Assembly: GCA_029864185.1 (NCBI GenBank)
Contig: JAOTTY010000004.1
Location: 1 to 42,180, forward strand
Direction of reading: 5' to 3'
DNA length: 42,180 nucleotides
Origin: Gammaproteobacteria bacterium
GTDB lineage: Bacteria; Pseudomonadota; Gammaproteobacteria; GCA-001735895
Under the pieces are notes generated by a model, which did no database searches, was not told where the DNA came from, and was given only the letters and a program-made list of their open reading frames with translations. Of this stretch, positions 1 through 13,053 are shown in pieces. The position numbers and the translations under genes were made by a program. Each line of letters begins with the position of its first letter. Position 1 is the stretch's first letter.

Positions 1-2
1 GA

Positions 3-110
3 CGTAAGACTCTGGCGTACTTCGAAGCCGTCATCGACGATGCCGACACCGGCAATTCAGACGACGACGCAACCTCGCTTTACGCCGTGCTGAAATACGA
101 CATCGAGTAA
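3..110 (+). CDS. C-terminal fragment of a CDS truncated by the window edge, product unknown
   Basis: Open frame from position 3 to TAA at 108-110 (...TLAYFEAVIDDADTGNSDDDATSLYAVLKYDIE*), followed directly by an intrinsic terminator. Confidence 0.6.
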   Translation, partial: RKTLAYFEAVIDDADTGNSDDDATSLYAVLKYDIE

Positions 111-135
111 GTTTCGATCTTGTACTGAAAGAATT

Positions 136-163
136 AAAGGGCTCCTTCGGGAGCCCTTTTTTT
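136..163 (+). terminator. Rho-independent terminator
   Basis: Perfect stem aaagggctcc-ttcg-ggagcccttt followed by a T run, 26 bp after the stop at 110. Confidence 0.93.
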
Positions 164-280
164 ATGGATGACAGCGTCATTCCCTGACGTTCTCGCCTTT
201 CCCGCGCGACAGAAAATATTCCCCGGCAAACGGCCGGATGGGTTAGAATCTGCGCTGGTTCAAAATTCCTCCCCGGTCGC

Positions 281-931
281 ATGAAACAGCTTTTCGATTT
301 TTTTCCGATCTTACTCTTCTTCATCCTGTACAAGTTTTATCTGGACTTGCCGGACGAATTAATCCTCGGTATCAATAGCTGGATTCCTTTGATGAAGTTA
401 ACGCCCGGAGAAGCCAGCGACGCGATTTACCTGGCGACGCTGGCGGCGATCCTGGTCACGCTGGCGCAGGTCGTGCTGGCGGCGATCATCGTCAAGAAAG
501 TCGAAAAGATGCCGCTCATCACGTTGGCCCTGCTGGTGATATTCGGCGGCGCGACGCTGGCGCTGAAAGATCCACTATTCATCCAGTGGAAACCGACCGC
601 GATCAACTGGATGTTCGCGCTGGTGTTCCTCGGTAGCCACCTGATCGGCGACAAGCCGTTGATCCAGCGCATGATGGGACACGCGATCGAGATTCGCGAA
701 CAGCGCATCTGGAATCAGTTGAACCTGGCCTGGATCGGCTTTTTCCTGGTCGCCGGCATCGCCAATATCGTGGTCGCGCCCGCAATCGATCCGCTCGGAT
801 TCGAGTTCAGCGAGGACACCTGGGTGGATTTCAAATTATTCGGCCTGATGGGCATGACCATCGCGTTCGTCGTCGCGCAGGCGTTTTTCCTGGCCAAATA
901 CATGCCGAGTACGGACGAGGAGACCAGTTGA
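281..931 (+). CDS. yciB: YciB/IspZ family inner-membrane septation protein
   Basis: Multi-TM protein starting [20 protein letters not shown]; typical YciB sequence; followed by yciI. Confidence 0.93.
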   Translation: MKQLFDFFPILLFFILYKFYLDLPDELILGINSWIPLMKLTPGEASDAIYLATLAAILVTLAQVVLAAIIVKKVEKMPLITLALLVIFGGATLALKDPLFIQWKPTAINWMFALVFLGSHLIGDKPLIQRMMGHAIEIREQRIWNQLNLAWIGFFLVAGIANIVVAPAIDPLGFEFSEDTWVDFKLFGLMGMTIAFVVAQAFFLAKYMPSTDEETS

Positions 932-1230
932 TGTTATACAGCATAGTCGGAGTCGATAATGAAAACAGCCTCGACGCGCGCCTGTCGGTACGTGCCGATC
1001 ACGTCGCGCGCCTGAATGCGCTCAAGAACGAAGGCCGGCTGATCATCGCCGGGCCGAATCCCGCGATCGACAGCGACGACCCCGGCGAGGCCGGCTTCAG
1101 CGGCAGCATTATCATCGCGGAATTCGAATCGCTCGCGGCCGCGCAGGCCTGGGCCGACGATGACCCCTATATCGAGTCCGGCGCCTATGCGTCGGTCACG
1201 GTGAAGCCCTTCAAAAGGGTCCTTCCCTAG
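931..1230 (+). CDS. yciI: YciI family protein
   Basis: [42 protein letters not shown]...; TGATG overlap with the yciB stop. Confidence 0.9.
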   Translation: MLYSIVGVDNENSLDARLSVRADHVARLNALKNEGRLIIAGPNPAIDSDDPGEAGFSGSIIIAEFESLAAAQAWADDDPYIESGAYASVTVKPFKRVLP

Positions 1231-1256
1231 TCGCCAGGCGTCATTCCGCACCGCGT

Positions 1257-1332
1257 GTCATTCCCGCGAAAACGGGAATCTTGTTGATGTACCGCCATTA
1301 AGGTTCTCGCCGGACCGCGCAGGTTTGCGCGG
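1257..1332. repeat. REP-like intergenic element with two hairpin modules
   Basis: gtcATTCCCGcgaaaaCGGGAATc (IR 1260-1266/1273-1279) and CCGCGCaggtttGCGCGG (1315-1320/1327-1332) between yciI and rsd. Confidence 0.6.
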
Positions 1333-1365
1333 GGACGACGTCGGGACCTATTGTCGCGGGCGTGA

Positions 1366-1875
1366 TTAGAGGGCCTTGCTCGGGCTTTCGAGGTTATCGC
1401 TGATTTCACGCAGCAGCATATCCTCGGATTCGATACGCTCGGCCATCGCCTCGCCGATCGACGACAGGTCCTGATACAGGTCGGTGAGGCTGTCGGCCTC
1501 GTCGGCTCCATCGTACTTGTCGTTGAAATCGACAAATAGCTGCGTGGTTCCGGAAATCGACGGGTAAACCCGGTCGGCAATCATTTTGATGTTGCCGCGC
1601 CGCTCCTTGCCGTCGATGATCCGCTCGTAGATCTCGAAATGCCCGAGCGCCGTGTAATCCACCAGGCGCTGGTTGAAATGGCGCAGATTGTGGATTACGG
1701 TTTCCGCCGGCACCTCGGCAGCCTCGAGTTCGGCCAGTTCACACATCGACACCAGCACCTGCTGTCGTTCCTCGAGCAGGTTTTTGATGGTATGGGTTTG
1801 TCGGGTTCGTCGGTTATTTTCGGCCGAAATCTTCTCGGCAATCCTGGCTATTTTGTCAATCTGGGAATCGCTCAC
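1366..1875 (-). CDS. rsd: Rsd/AlgQ family anti-sigma-70 regulator
   Basis: Conserved NQRLVDYTALGHFEIYERI and DLSSIGEAMAERIESEDMLL; likely GTG start near 1875 (VSDSQIDK) within ORF 1366..1929. Confidence 0.8.
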   Translation of the reverse strand: MSDSQIDKIARIAEKISAENNRRTRQTHTIKNLLEERQQVLVSMCELAELEAAEVPAETVIHNLRHFNQRLVDYTALGHFEIYERIIDGKERRGNIKMIADRVYPSISGTTQLFVDFNDKYDGADEADSLTDLYQDLSSIGEAMAERIESEDMLLREISDNLESPSKAL

Positions 1876-2028
1876 TGGTATCCTCGTTGCCGCTGCTGTC
1901 TGGTAATGCCTGAACAGGATGCATGACACATATTATGCGGATGAATTCATCATCGGTAAACTATCATTGTATGGTTTGCGCGAGATAAATTTTGTTAAAC
2001 TGGTCAGATTTCGCAAGGATAGAACATC

Positions 2029-2247
2029 GTGATCGAATCGCTTCAGGCCAGGCTAGACCATCTCGAGTCGCTGTATACCGAGCAGGATCACACGATCCAG
2101 GCGCTTAACGATATGGTCGCGCAGCAAGACCGGGAAATTTCCCGGCTGAACCTCGGTATCGAATTCCTGAAAGATCAGCTAAAGGCAGTGAGGAGCGAGC
2201 TTGCGGGAGATATCGGCGCCGAAGTCGAAAAGCCGCCGCACTATTAG
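2029..2247 (+). CDS. slyX: SlyX family protein
   Basis: 72 aa coiled-coil MIESLQARLDHLESLYTEQDHTIQALNDMVAQQDREISRLN; GTG start. Confidence 0.88.
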   Translation: MIESLQARLDHLESLYTEQDHTIQALNDMVAQQDREISRLNLGIEFLKDQLKAVRSELAGDIGAEVEKPPHY

Positions 2248-2949
2248 ATGAGTGACAACCGACCAGGGACAGCAGAGGTCCTGCTCGGCCTGGCCAGCGC
2301 CGCTGGGATCGATATCGATATTAATGTCGAAGACGAGGGCATCAACATCGAATTGCCCGGGGCAGATCTCGGTTTTCGTCACAGCTTCGTCAACGGCCCC
2401 ATGGCAAGGCGCGCCAGGCAATCCACCCAGGCGCTACTGCGCGCCTGCACCAACCGGCAGCGCAATATCCGTTCGGTACTGGACCTGACCGCCGGCTGGG
2501 GGGCGGATAGCCTGACGCTGGCTGCGCACGGTCAGCAGGTAACGATGCTGGAGCAAAACAGCCTGCTTTGCGCGATTCTCGCCTGTTCGCTGGAGCGGCT
2601 CGCGCTAGACGAACGCGGTCACGAGATCGCGCGGCGCCTGACGCTGACGAAAGCAAACGCTCGTGATTTCCTGCAAGATCTCGATGCCGGCCAGGATTTC
2701 GACTGCATATATCTGGATCCGATGTTTCCGGCACACAAATCGGGCGCCAAACCCGGCAGGGAAATGCAGATTCTACAGACGCTGACCGGCAATACCGACA
2801 TCGAATCGTGTTTCGAACTGTCGCTGCAAAAGGCGCGCCGCCGCGTCGTGGTCAAACGTCCGTTGAAGGCGCCGGCCTTCGGAGAATCCAGGCCCGACAT
2901 GGTCTACCGCGAGAAATCGATCAGGCTGGACGTGTACCTGACTCGCTGA
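2248..2949 (+). CDS. rsmJ: 16S rRNA (guanine1516-N2)-methyltransferase RsmJ
   Basis: FVNGPMARR, VLDLTAGWGADSLTLAAHG and YLDPMFP motifs of the RsmJ/YhiQ family. Confidence 0.92.
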   Translation: MSDNRPGTAEVLLGLASAAGIDIDINVEDEGINIELPGADLGFRHSFVNGPMARRARQSTQALLRACTNRQRNIRSVLDLTAGWGADSLTLAAHGQQVTMLEQNSLLCAILACSLERLALDERGHEIARRLTLTKANARDFLQDLDAGQDFDCIYLDPMFPAHKSGAKPGREMQILQTLTGNTDIESCFELSLQKARRRVVVKRPLKAPAFGESRPDMVYREKSIRLDVYLTR

Positions 2950-3042
2950 CGCCAGGCGCTGAATGGCCCGATTCGAATGGACCCCGCGATCGAATCGCGG
3001 GATGGCAGCTCAGTCGCGGCGTGGACGGTTGAGCCCCGGGGC

Positions 3043-3525
3043 TCAGTCGCGGAAATTGTTGAACTGCAGCGGGATCCCCAGTCCAGCTTCGCGCAGCATT
3101 TGCATGACCTGCTGCAGGTCATCCCGTTTCTTGCCGGTGATCCTCAGTTGCTCGCCCTGAATTGCGGCCTGGACCTTGAGCTTGCTGTCCTTGATCAACT
3201 TGACCATTTTGCGCGCCACGTCCTTGTCGAGACCCTCCCTGACGGTAACAGCCTGGCGTGCGCGCTTGTTCATTTCGACGATTTCGCCCAGGTCGAGACA
3301 GTCGACATCGATGCCCCGCTTCGACATTTTTTCCCTCAGTATCGGCAGCATCTGTTTTACCTGGAACTCCGATTCGGCCTCGAGAGTCAGCGCGTTACCG
3401 GAATGCGCGATGCTGGCATTCGAACCCTTGAAATCATAACGAGTGCCGATTTCACGATTGGCCTGATCGAGCGCATTGGTCAATTCATGGTGGTCAACTT
3501 CGGAAACAACATCGAATGAAGGCAT
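3043..3525 (-). CDS. yajQ: YajQ family nucleotide/cyclic-di-GMP binding protein
   Basis: MPSFDVVSEVDHHELTNALDQANREIGTRYDFKGSNA...GIPLQFNNFRD. Confidence 0.95.
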   Translation of the reverse strand: MPSFDVVSEVDHHELTNALDQANREIGTRYDFKGSNASIAHSGNALTLEAESEFQVKQMLPILREKMSKRGIDVDCLDLGEIVEMNKRARQAVTVREGLDKDVARKMVKLIKDSKLKVQAAIQGEQLRITGKKRDDLQQVMQMLREAGLGIPLQFNNFRD

Positions 3526-3539
3526 GGCATACTCCCTGA

Positions 3540-4127
3540 TCAGGGCCTGATCGTCAAAGTGTTGAAATCGTCGCTGAAATTATAATCGGGAATGCCGAGA
3601 TTCTGAAATTCACCGTCACTCCGCAAGGCCCGGCCGGCAAAATCGTAGCGTGCCCTGCCGCAGATTTCCACGAGTTCGAAACCGTCGACGCGCAGTGGAC
3701 AACCGAGATCGGTGCCGATGGCATAACTTACGAACAGCTCGGGATGCCTGGAGCGTAACGCATTTTCGGCAAACCCGGGCTGCCTGCTGCGGCGCGACTC
3801 CGGATCCTGCAGGTGTGCCGTCGCCCGCTCGAGCCCGGAAATCAACGCCGGAGAACGCCTGATGACGAGAATGGACAGGTTATCCTGGCGCAGGATCCTG
3901 GCCTGATCCACGACCAGGTCGCGCAGCCTGAACTGGTAGGAGCTGTGCACCTGCGGCGGGCGAACGTCGATCGCGAAATCGAGCAGCACGTAAAGGATAG
4001 CCGCGACAACAACCAGGCCGAAATATTTCACCAGCCTTTGCAGCGGGCCTCGTTCAGGAGCCCGCGACACGTGACTGCCCAAAGCACTGGGCCGCGGTTT
4101 CACCCACGGTATGGTCTTTGATGCCAT
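3540..4127 (-). CDS. Hypothetical single-TM membrane-anchored protein
   Basis: Start at MASKTIPWVKP; one TM (YFGLVVVAAILYVLLDFAI) followed by a soluble domain; no family recognised. Confidence 0.6.
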   Translation of the reverse strand: MASKTIPWVKPRPSALGSHVSRAPERGPLQRLVKYFGLVVVAAILYVLLDFAIDVRPPQVHSSYQFRLRDLVVDQARILRQDNLSILVIRRSPALISGLERATAHLQDPESRRSRQPGFAENALRSRHPELFVSYAIGTDLGCPLRVDGFELVEICGRARYDFAGRALRSDGEFQNLGIPDYNFSDDFNTLTIRP

Positions 4128-4373
4128 GCGCGTTCGAAGAAATGTCGCAAACCATCCGATTTGCAGCTGCCTTCGAATAAACACGGATTTGCAGACCATG
4201 AAAATGCCGGATTTCGGGTGGCTTTGCCGTCATAGAGTCGTCTTCGATATCCTGGTGCAACCGCAAAGGCCCTCGAGACAGCGCTTTCAGGGCCCTACTC
4301 CGAAAATTTTGATACTTCCCCCGTGAACAAACCGCGAGTGGATCTCCTGGGGGTTATCGGTTTACCGGATGAA

Positions 4374-4694
4374 CTATTCAAGTACCACTTCTTCTCCGGA
4401 CTGCTCGCTGCAGTAACGGCCCAGGCAGCTGAACAGGTCTTCGCCCTGCCCCTGCAACCGCCAGCGCCCGCTGTCGTCGTCATAGTCGAAATGGAAGCCG
4501 CCCGAGCGGGCCGCCACCCAGATCTGCGTCAGCGGAGCCTGCTTGTTGACAATGATCTGGCTGCCGTTGGCGAACTCGAGCGTCAGAATCCCGCCCGCCG
4601 AATCGTAGTCGATATCGACGCCGCAGGCGTCGATCGCCTCTTCGATGGCGACCATCGTTTCTTCTGCCAGCCGGTCGAAGTCGGATTCATTCAT
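4374..4694 (-). CDS. cyaY: Frataxin-like iron-sulfur assembly protein CyaY
   Basis: [22 protein letters not shown]...[41 protein letters not shown]. Confidence 0.95.
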   Translation of the reverse strand: MNESDFDRLAEETMVAIEEAIDACGVDIDYDSAGGILTLEFANGSQIIVNKQAPLTQIWVAARSGGFHFDYDDDSGRWRLQGQGEDLFSCLGRYCSEQSGEEVVLE

Positions 4695-5068
4695 CGACGC
4701 TTGCCTCGAAAGCGAGCGACAGCGAATTGATACAGTAACGCTTGCCGGTGCTTTCCCGGGGACCATCGTCGAAGACGTGACCGAGATGGCAGCCGCAGCG
4801 GTCGCAGCTGACCTCGACCCGGCGCATGCCAAGACTGCTATCCTCTTCTAGACGCACAGCCTGCTCCGCAACCGGCCTGTCGAAAGAGGGCCAGCCTGAC
4901 CCCGAATCGTATTTATGGCTCGAATCGAACAGGGCTTCGCCGCAACACTTGCAGAGATACCTGCCGGAACGGTGGTTGTGATAATACTCGCCGGTGAAAG
5001 GGGGCTCGGTGCCCTTTTCCCGGCATACCCGGTACTCTTCGGCGCTAAGCTTGCTGCGCCACTTTTCG

Positions 5069-5079
<11 letters not shown>
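4687..5079 (-). CDS. msrB: Peptide-methionine (R)-S-oxide reductase MsrB
   Basis: [44 protein letters not shown]...[16 protein letters not shown]...RYCINSLSL. Confidence 0.96.
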
Positions 5080-8179
<3,100 letters not shown>

Positions 8180-8180
<1 letters not shown>

Positions 8181-11100
8181 TACTGTACCCCGGCCAGCAC
8201 CACCGCTTCGCCGACGTCTACCGACACCAGGCGCGACACACCCGGTTCGTGCATCGTCACGCCATTGAGACTTTGTGCGGTTTCCATCGTGATCTTGTTG
8301 TGCGTGATCATGATGAATTGCACCTGTTGCGACATTTCCGAAACCATCGAGCAAAAGCGCCCGACGTTGGCGTCGTCGAGCGGCGCGTCGACTTCGTCGA
8401 GCATGCAGAACGGCGATGGGTTGAGTTCGAAGATTGCAAATATCAGCGCCACCGCGGTCAGCGCCTTTTCTCCCCCCGACAGCAGCTGCAAACTGGTGAC
8501 GCGCTTGCCCGGTGGGCGCGCCATGATCTGTACCCCGGTGTTCAACAAGTCGTTTTCTGTCATTTCGAGGTGCGCTTCGCCGCCGCCGAACAGCTTGGGG
8601 AAGCGCTCGCCAAGCCTGCTGTCGACCTGTTCGAAGATATCCTTGAAGCGGCCCCTGGTCTCACGGTCGATCTTTCTTATCGCTTCCTCCAGCGTGTCCA
8701 GGGCGGCGACCAGATCCTGGTGCTGGGCGTCCAGGTACTGCTTGCGTTCGGCCTGCTCCTGGTATTCGTCGATCGCCGCCAGGTTGATGGGGCCGAGGCG
8801 TTCGATACGATTATTCAGTTTGTCCAGACGCCTGCTCCATTCCTCCAGTTCGGCTTCGGGATCGAGGTCCAGCTTTAAGGCATCTATGTCCTGGCCCGAT
8901 TTCCGCAACTGCTCCTCGATCGTGTTGGCGCGTATCTTCGCTTCCTGCAGCAGCATGCGTTCGCGTTCCAGGTCGTTGCGCATTTCATCGACCCGCTGCT
9001 GCCGGTTGTTGCGTTCGTTTTCGAGTTCGCGCTGCCGGTTATCGAGTTCGCCGACGGCCATTTGCGATTGACCCAGCTCCTGTTCGTTCTGGCTGCGCAA
9101 CTCCAGCAATTCCTGTAACGCCGCTTCCAGCGCTTCAATGGGATCGTCGGCGCCGTTTATCGCAGCGTCGAGCTCGCCGACACGATGACCGAACTGTTCG
9201 CTTTGCTGCTTGATGCGCTCGATATTCGATTGCGTGGCGCGTCGTTCTGACTCCAGCGCCTGTTGCCTGATTTGTTGCCGGTGAGCGTCCTCCTGCGCCT
9301 GCTGCAGGGACTCCCGGCTCTCGCTCAACTGCTGCTGCAGCAGCGTTTTCTGTTGTAACAATCCGGATTCGAGCTCGGACATTTGCGCGATCTGCTCGAG
9401 AAAATCGTTTCTCTTGGCGCTATTGGACTGCAATTCGGTGGAGTGTCCCGCCTTGAGATCATCCAGTTCAGCCAGTTCTGTCTGCAGTTGCCGGCGCCGG
9501 TTTTGCACCTGTTCCGCCTGGCTTTGCCGGGCGCCGAGCTGCTGACGCTGCTCCGCTAGCCGGTGCTGTAATTCCGCCAGCGCCTGCTGATCCCGGTCCC
9601 ACTCCTGCTCCAGGCCCTGCAGCCGCTGACGATCGCCGTCGTAACGAGATTTCATCGCCATCGCCGACTGCGTAATTTCGCCGAGACGCGCCTGGATCTG
9701 CTCGATTTCCTGCGCTCGCGCGAGCATCCCGGCGTGTCGGTCTTCGTCACCCAGCTGCAGAATCCAGTTACCGCCTGCCCACAGTCCCTGCGGCGTCACC
9801 AGGCTCTCCCCCGCCTTGAGCTGCGGTCTCTTTGCCCGCAGGTCCTGCAGGTCGTGGCACAGGTAAATCCCGTCGAGAATCGCCGAAAGGTCGATTTCGC
9901 AATCGATATAATCGCTTAACCTGGGCCAGTTGCGTTGCGGAGCCTCCGATGGGACCGGATCGCAGTCAAAAACGGCAACATTGTGATTGGGCACGAACGC
10001 ATCGGGGATCGATTCTCCGGGCCTGACGCAATAGGCGCCGAGAAACGACGCCAGCACGACCTCGATTGCCTTGTCGATCTTGCCCTTGACCCGGATCAAG
10101 CCGGTCAGGCGCCGCGCCGAATCGATCTGGTTGCGATCGAGCCAGCCCCTGACTTCGTCGCTGGTCTCGGCGAGCACATGTTGCTGCAGGGCCTGCAGCG
10201 AACTCAGGCGTCCGCGCAGGGTTTGCACCTGGCCGCGCAGCTCGTCGAGCTGACTCGACGCCTGTTCGCAACTGCCGCGCAACTGCTGGATCGCGTCGGC
10301 TCTACTCTGCGCATCGGCCATGGTAGCCGTGTATTCCTCGGCGCTGGCCTCGACCTGGCTCCCGAGCTGCTTTATTTCCTGAACCGCGACGGTCGCGTCG
10401 AGACCGTCCAGCTCCTGCTGCAGCCTGGCGCGCTGCTGATCGGTGCGCTGCACCTGGCGTTCGATGTGTTCGATGCCCCGATTCTCGATCTGGGCGGCCT
10501 CGTGCACGCGGTGGAACTCGCGCCGAAACTGATCCCACAGCTCCTGCCATTCCTGCATTTTTGTTTCGGCCGTGGCCAGCGCTTGCTGCTGCTGGCGCAG
10601 TCTTTCGCCGCTGGTTTCGAGCCCCGGGGCAATCTCGTCCTGCTGTTGTTGCAGCTCTGCGAGCTTCGCCTCGTCGGCCGCCAGCATCTGCTGTGCCTCC
10701 TCGAGCGACTGCTTCAGCCCGGCCAGCTCCTGGCGGTTCAGCTGGCGCAGGTTTTTCTGGTAATCTATCTCCTGCTCCTTGCTCGAGATTTCCGATCCGA
10801 GCTTGTAGAACCGCCCCTGAACCTGGTTGTGTAGTTCGCTTGCCGCGGCAAGTTCCTGCCTGCCCTGCTCGATTTCGCGTTCGGTCTGGCGCAACCCGGC
10901 GGTGCGCTCTTCCATCGCCGTTTCCGTGCTCGCCAGCTTACGCGTCTGGGTTTCGATTTCGTCATCGAACACCCGTTTCTGCAACAGCAGGCTTTCGGCC
11001 TCGAGGCGGCGCTGGTCCTGCTTCAATGATTTGTATTTTGCCGCTGTTTTCGACTGCCGGTCGAGCCGCGACAACTGCTTGTCGATTTCGTCGATCAGGT

Positions 11101-11686
11101 CGATCAGGCGATCCAGGTTTTCGCGGGTGTGACGAATCCGGGTTTCGGTTTCGCGACGGCGCTCCTTGTACTTCGAAATGCCCGCGGCCTCTTCGAGATA
11201 AACCCGCAGCTCCTCGGGCCTGGCATCGATAATCCGGCTTACCATCCCCTGTTCGATAATCGAGTAACTGCGTGGTCCGAGCCCGGTACCGAGAAAAATA
11301 TCGGCGATATCGCGGCGCCGGCAGCGGGTATTGTTCAAATAATATTTCGATTTGCCGACGCGGGTCGCGATGCGCTTGACCGAGATTTCATTGTACTTCG
11401 CGTACTCTCCCTTGATGCGACCGTCCGAGTTGTCGAAAACCAGCTCTACCGATGCCTGGCCAACCGGCTGGCGGCTGGACGATCCGCTGAAGATGACGTC
11501 TTCCATCGATTCGCCGCGCAGATTGCGCGCCGATGATTCGCCCATGACCCAGCGCACCGCGTCTATGACGTTGGATTTGCCGCAGCCGTTGGGACCGACG
11601 ATGCCGGTTATGTTCGCCGGAAAGGCGATTTTGCTTGGATCGACGAACGACTTGAAGCCGGATATTTTAATTTGACTGAGACGCAT
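8180..11686 (-). CDS. smc: Chromosome segregation protein SMC
   Basis: MRLSQIKISGFKSFVDPSKI...GIVGPNGCGKSNVIDAVRWVMGE Walker A; hinge; LLSGGEKALTAVALIFAIF...CMLDEVDAPLDDAN. Confidence 0.97.
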
Positions 11687-11769
11687 CGGCGCGCGAACTT
11701 CCAGGGTGCAAAATGGCGGCCAGAGTATACCATTTGCGTTACCCATCATCAGTAAATCGCGGCAAATAA

Positions 11770-11797
11770 TTGCCTAATCCGCATGCAGCTATATAAT
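11770..11797 (+). promoter_or_regulatory. Sigma-70 type promoter upstream of queF
   Basis: TTGCCT (11770-11775), 16 bp spacer, TATAAT (11792-11797), followed by a GC-rich discriminator. Confidence 0.7.
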
Positions 11798-11854
11798 GTC
11801 GCGCCGCGGGCCCCGAGTTGCGCTGGCCGTCCGCGATAACCTGAGAGAGCAATT

Positions 11855-12244
11855 ATGACCACGCAGCCATCCACGTCGCTGGATACGTTCGACAACCCGA
11901 ACCCCGAGCGGGACTATACGATTCGTATCGAAACGCCCGAGTTTACCTGTTTGTGCCCGGTTACCGGACAACCCGACTTTGCCGAAATCGAAATCGAGTA
12001 TGTGCCGGACAGGCTGTGTCTGGAACTGAAGGCGCTGAAGCTGTATTTCTGGTCGTATCGCGACCGCGGCGCTTTTCACGAAGCCGTTACCAATCAAATC
12101 CTGTCGGACCTGGTTGCCGCGGTATCGCCACGGTTTATGCGCCTCAACGCCGATTTCAACGTGCGTGGCGGCGTCTACACGCGGGTCGTCGCCGAGCATC
12201 GTGCCGAGGGCTGGGTCGCGGCTGAAGCGGTGGTGCTGCCGTGA
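11855..12244 (+). CDS. queF: NADPH-dependent 7-cyano-7-deazaguanine reductase QueF, short form
   Basis: [56 protein letters not shown]. Confidence 0.96.
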   Translation: MTTQPSTSLDTFDNPNPERDYTIRIETPEFTCLCPVTGQPDFAEIEIEYVPDRLCLELKALKLYFWSYRDRGAFHEAVTNQILSDLVAAVSPRFMRLNADFNVRGGVYTRVVAEHRAEGWVAAEAVVLP

Positions 12245-12257
12245 CGCCGGCCAGCCG

Positions 12258-13001
12258 ATGATTGCCGACGTTACCATCGGAACCCAGGCGCTGGCGCGCG
12301 CGCTGCGTTTGCTCAACACGCCCGGCATTAGGGCATACGTCATCATGCCGCTGCTGATCAATTTACTGATATTCGGCGTGCTGATCTGGTATGGCTACAG
12401 CCAGTTTTACCCTTTCGTCGAGTGGCTGATGTCCTACGTTCCGGGATTTCTCGATTTCATCAGATGGCTGATCTGGCTGTTCTTCGGCGTGCTGGCCGCG
12501 ATCACCGTGTTTTTTGCCTTCACCCCGGTGGCCAATATCATCGCGGCGCCTTTCAATGCCCTGATGTCGGAGAAAATCGAAGCGCTGCTAACCGGCCGGG
12601 CGGTCTCGTCCGACGTCGGATTTATGCGCATGGCGATCGACGCAATCGCTTCCCAGTTAGGCAAGCTGGTTTACATACTACTGTGGGCATCTGGATTATT
12701 CCTGGTCAGCCTGATCCCCGTCGTCAACCTGGTCGCCCCGCTGCTGTGGGTGATTTTCGGTTCCTGGCTGCTCTCGCTGGAATACTTCGATTACCCGATG
12801 GGCAATCACGACATCGTGTTTGCGGAACAAAAGCGACGCCTGGCGCAACGCCGCGGTATCTCGCTCGGATTCGGTGGCGCGGTCATGATCATGACCAGCA
12901 TCCCCATCGTCAACTTCCTCGCGATGCCGGTCGCGGTGGCAGGCGCCACCCTGCTCTGGGTCGAGCAATTTCAGTCCTCTTCCGCTTCTGCAACGGGCTA
13001 A
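12258..13001 (+). CDS. cysZ: CysZ/EI24 family membrane protein
   Basis: Multi-TM; PFNALMSEKIEALLTGR, LEYFDYPMGNHDIVFAEQKRRL; start at 12258. Confidence 0.82.
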   Translation: MIADVTIGTQALARALRLLNTPGIRAYVIMPLLINLLIFGVLIWYGYSQFYPFVEWLMSYVPGFLDFIRWLIWLFFGVLAAITVFFAFTPVANIIAAPFNALMSEKIEALLTGRAVSSDVGFMRMAIDAIASQLGKLVYILLWASGLFLVSLIPVVNLVAPLLWVIFGSWLLSLEYFDYPMGNHDIVFAEQKRRLAQRRGISLGFGGAVMIMTSIPIVNFLAMPVAVAGATLLWVEQFQSSSASATG

Positions 13002-13053
13002 TCCTGCACACCAGCCCCTCCGATAATTCCGGGGAGCGTGTCGCGGCTGGCTG

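Noticed and set aside
4323-4730. 135 aa + strand ORF
   Set aside because: Antisense to cyaY, which has clear frataxin motifs.
9935-10834. 299 aa + strand ORF
   Set aside because: Antisense to the smc coiled-coil; composition is a shadow of high-GC coding, with no recognisable domain.
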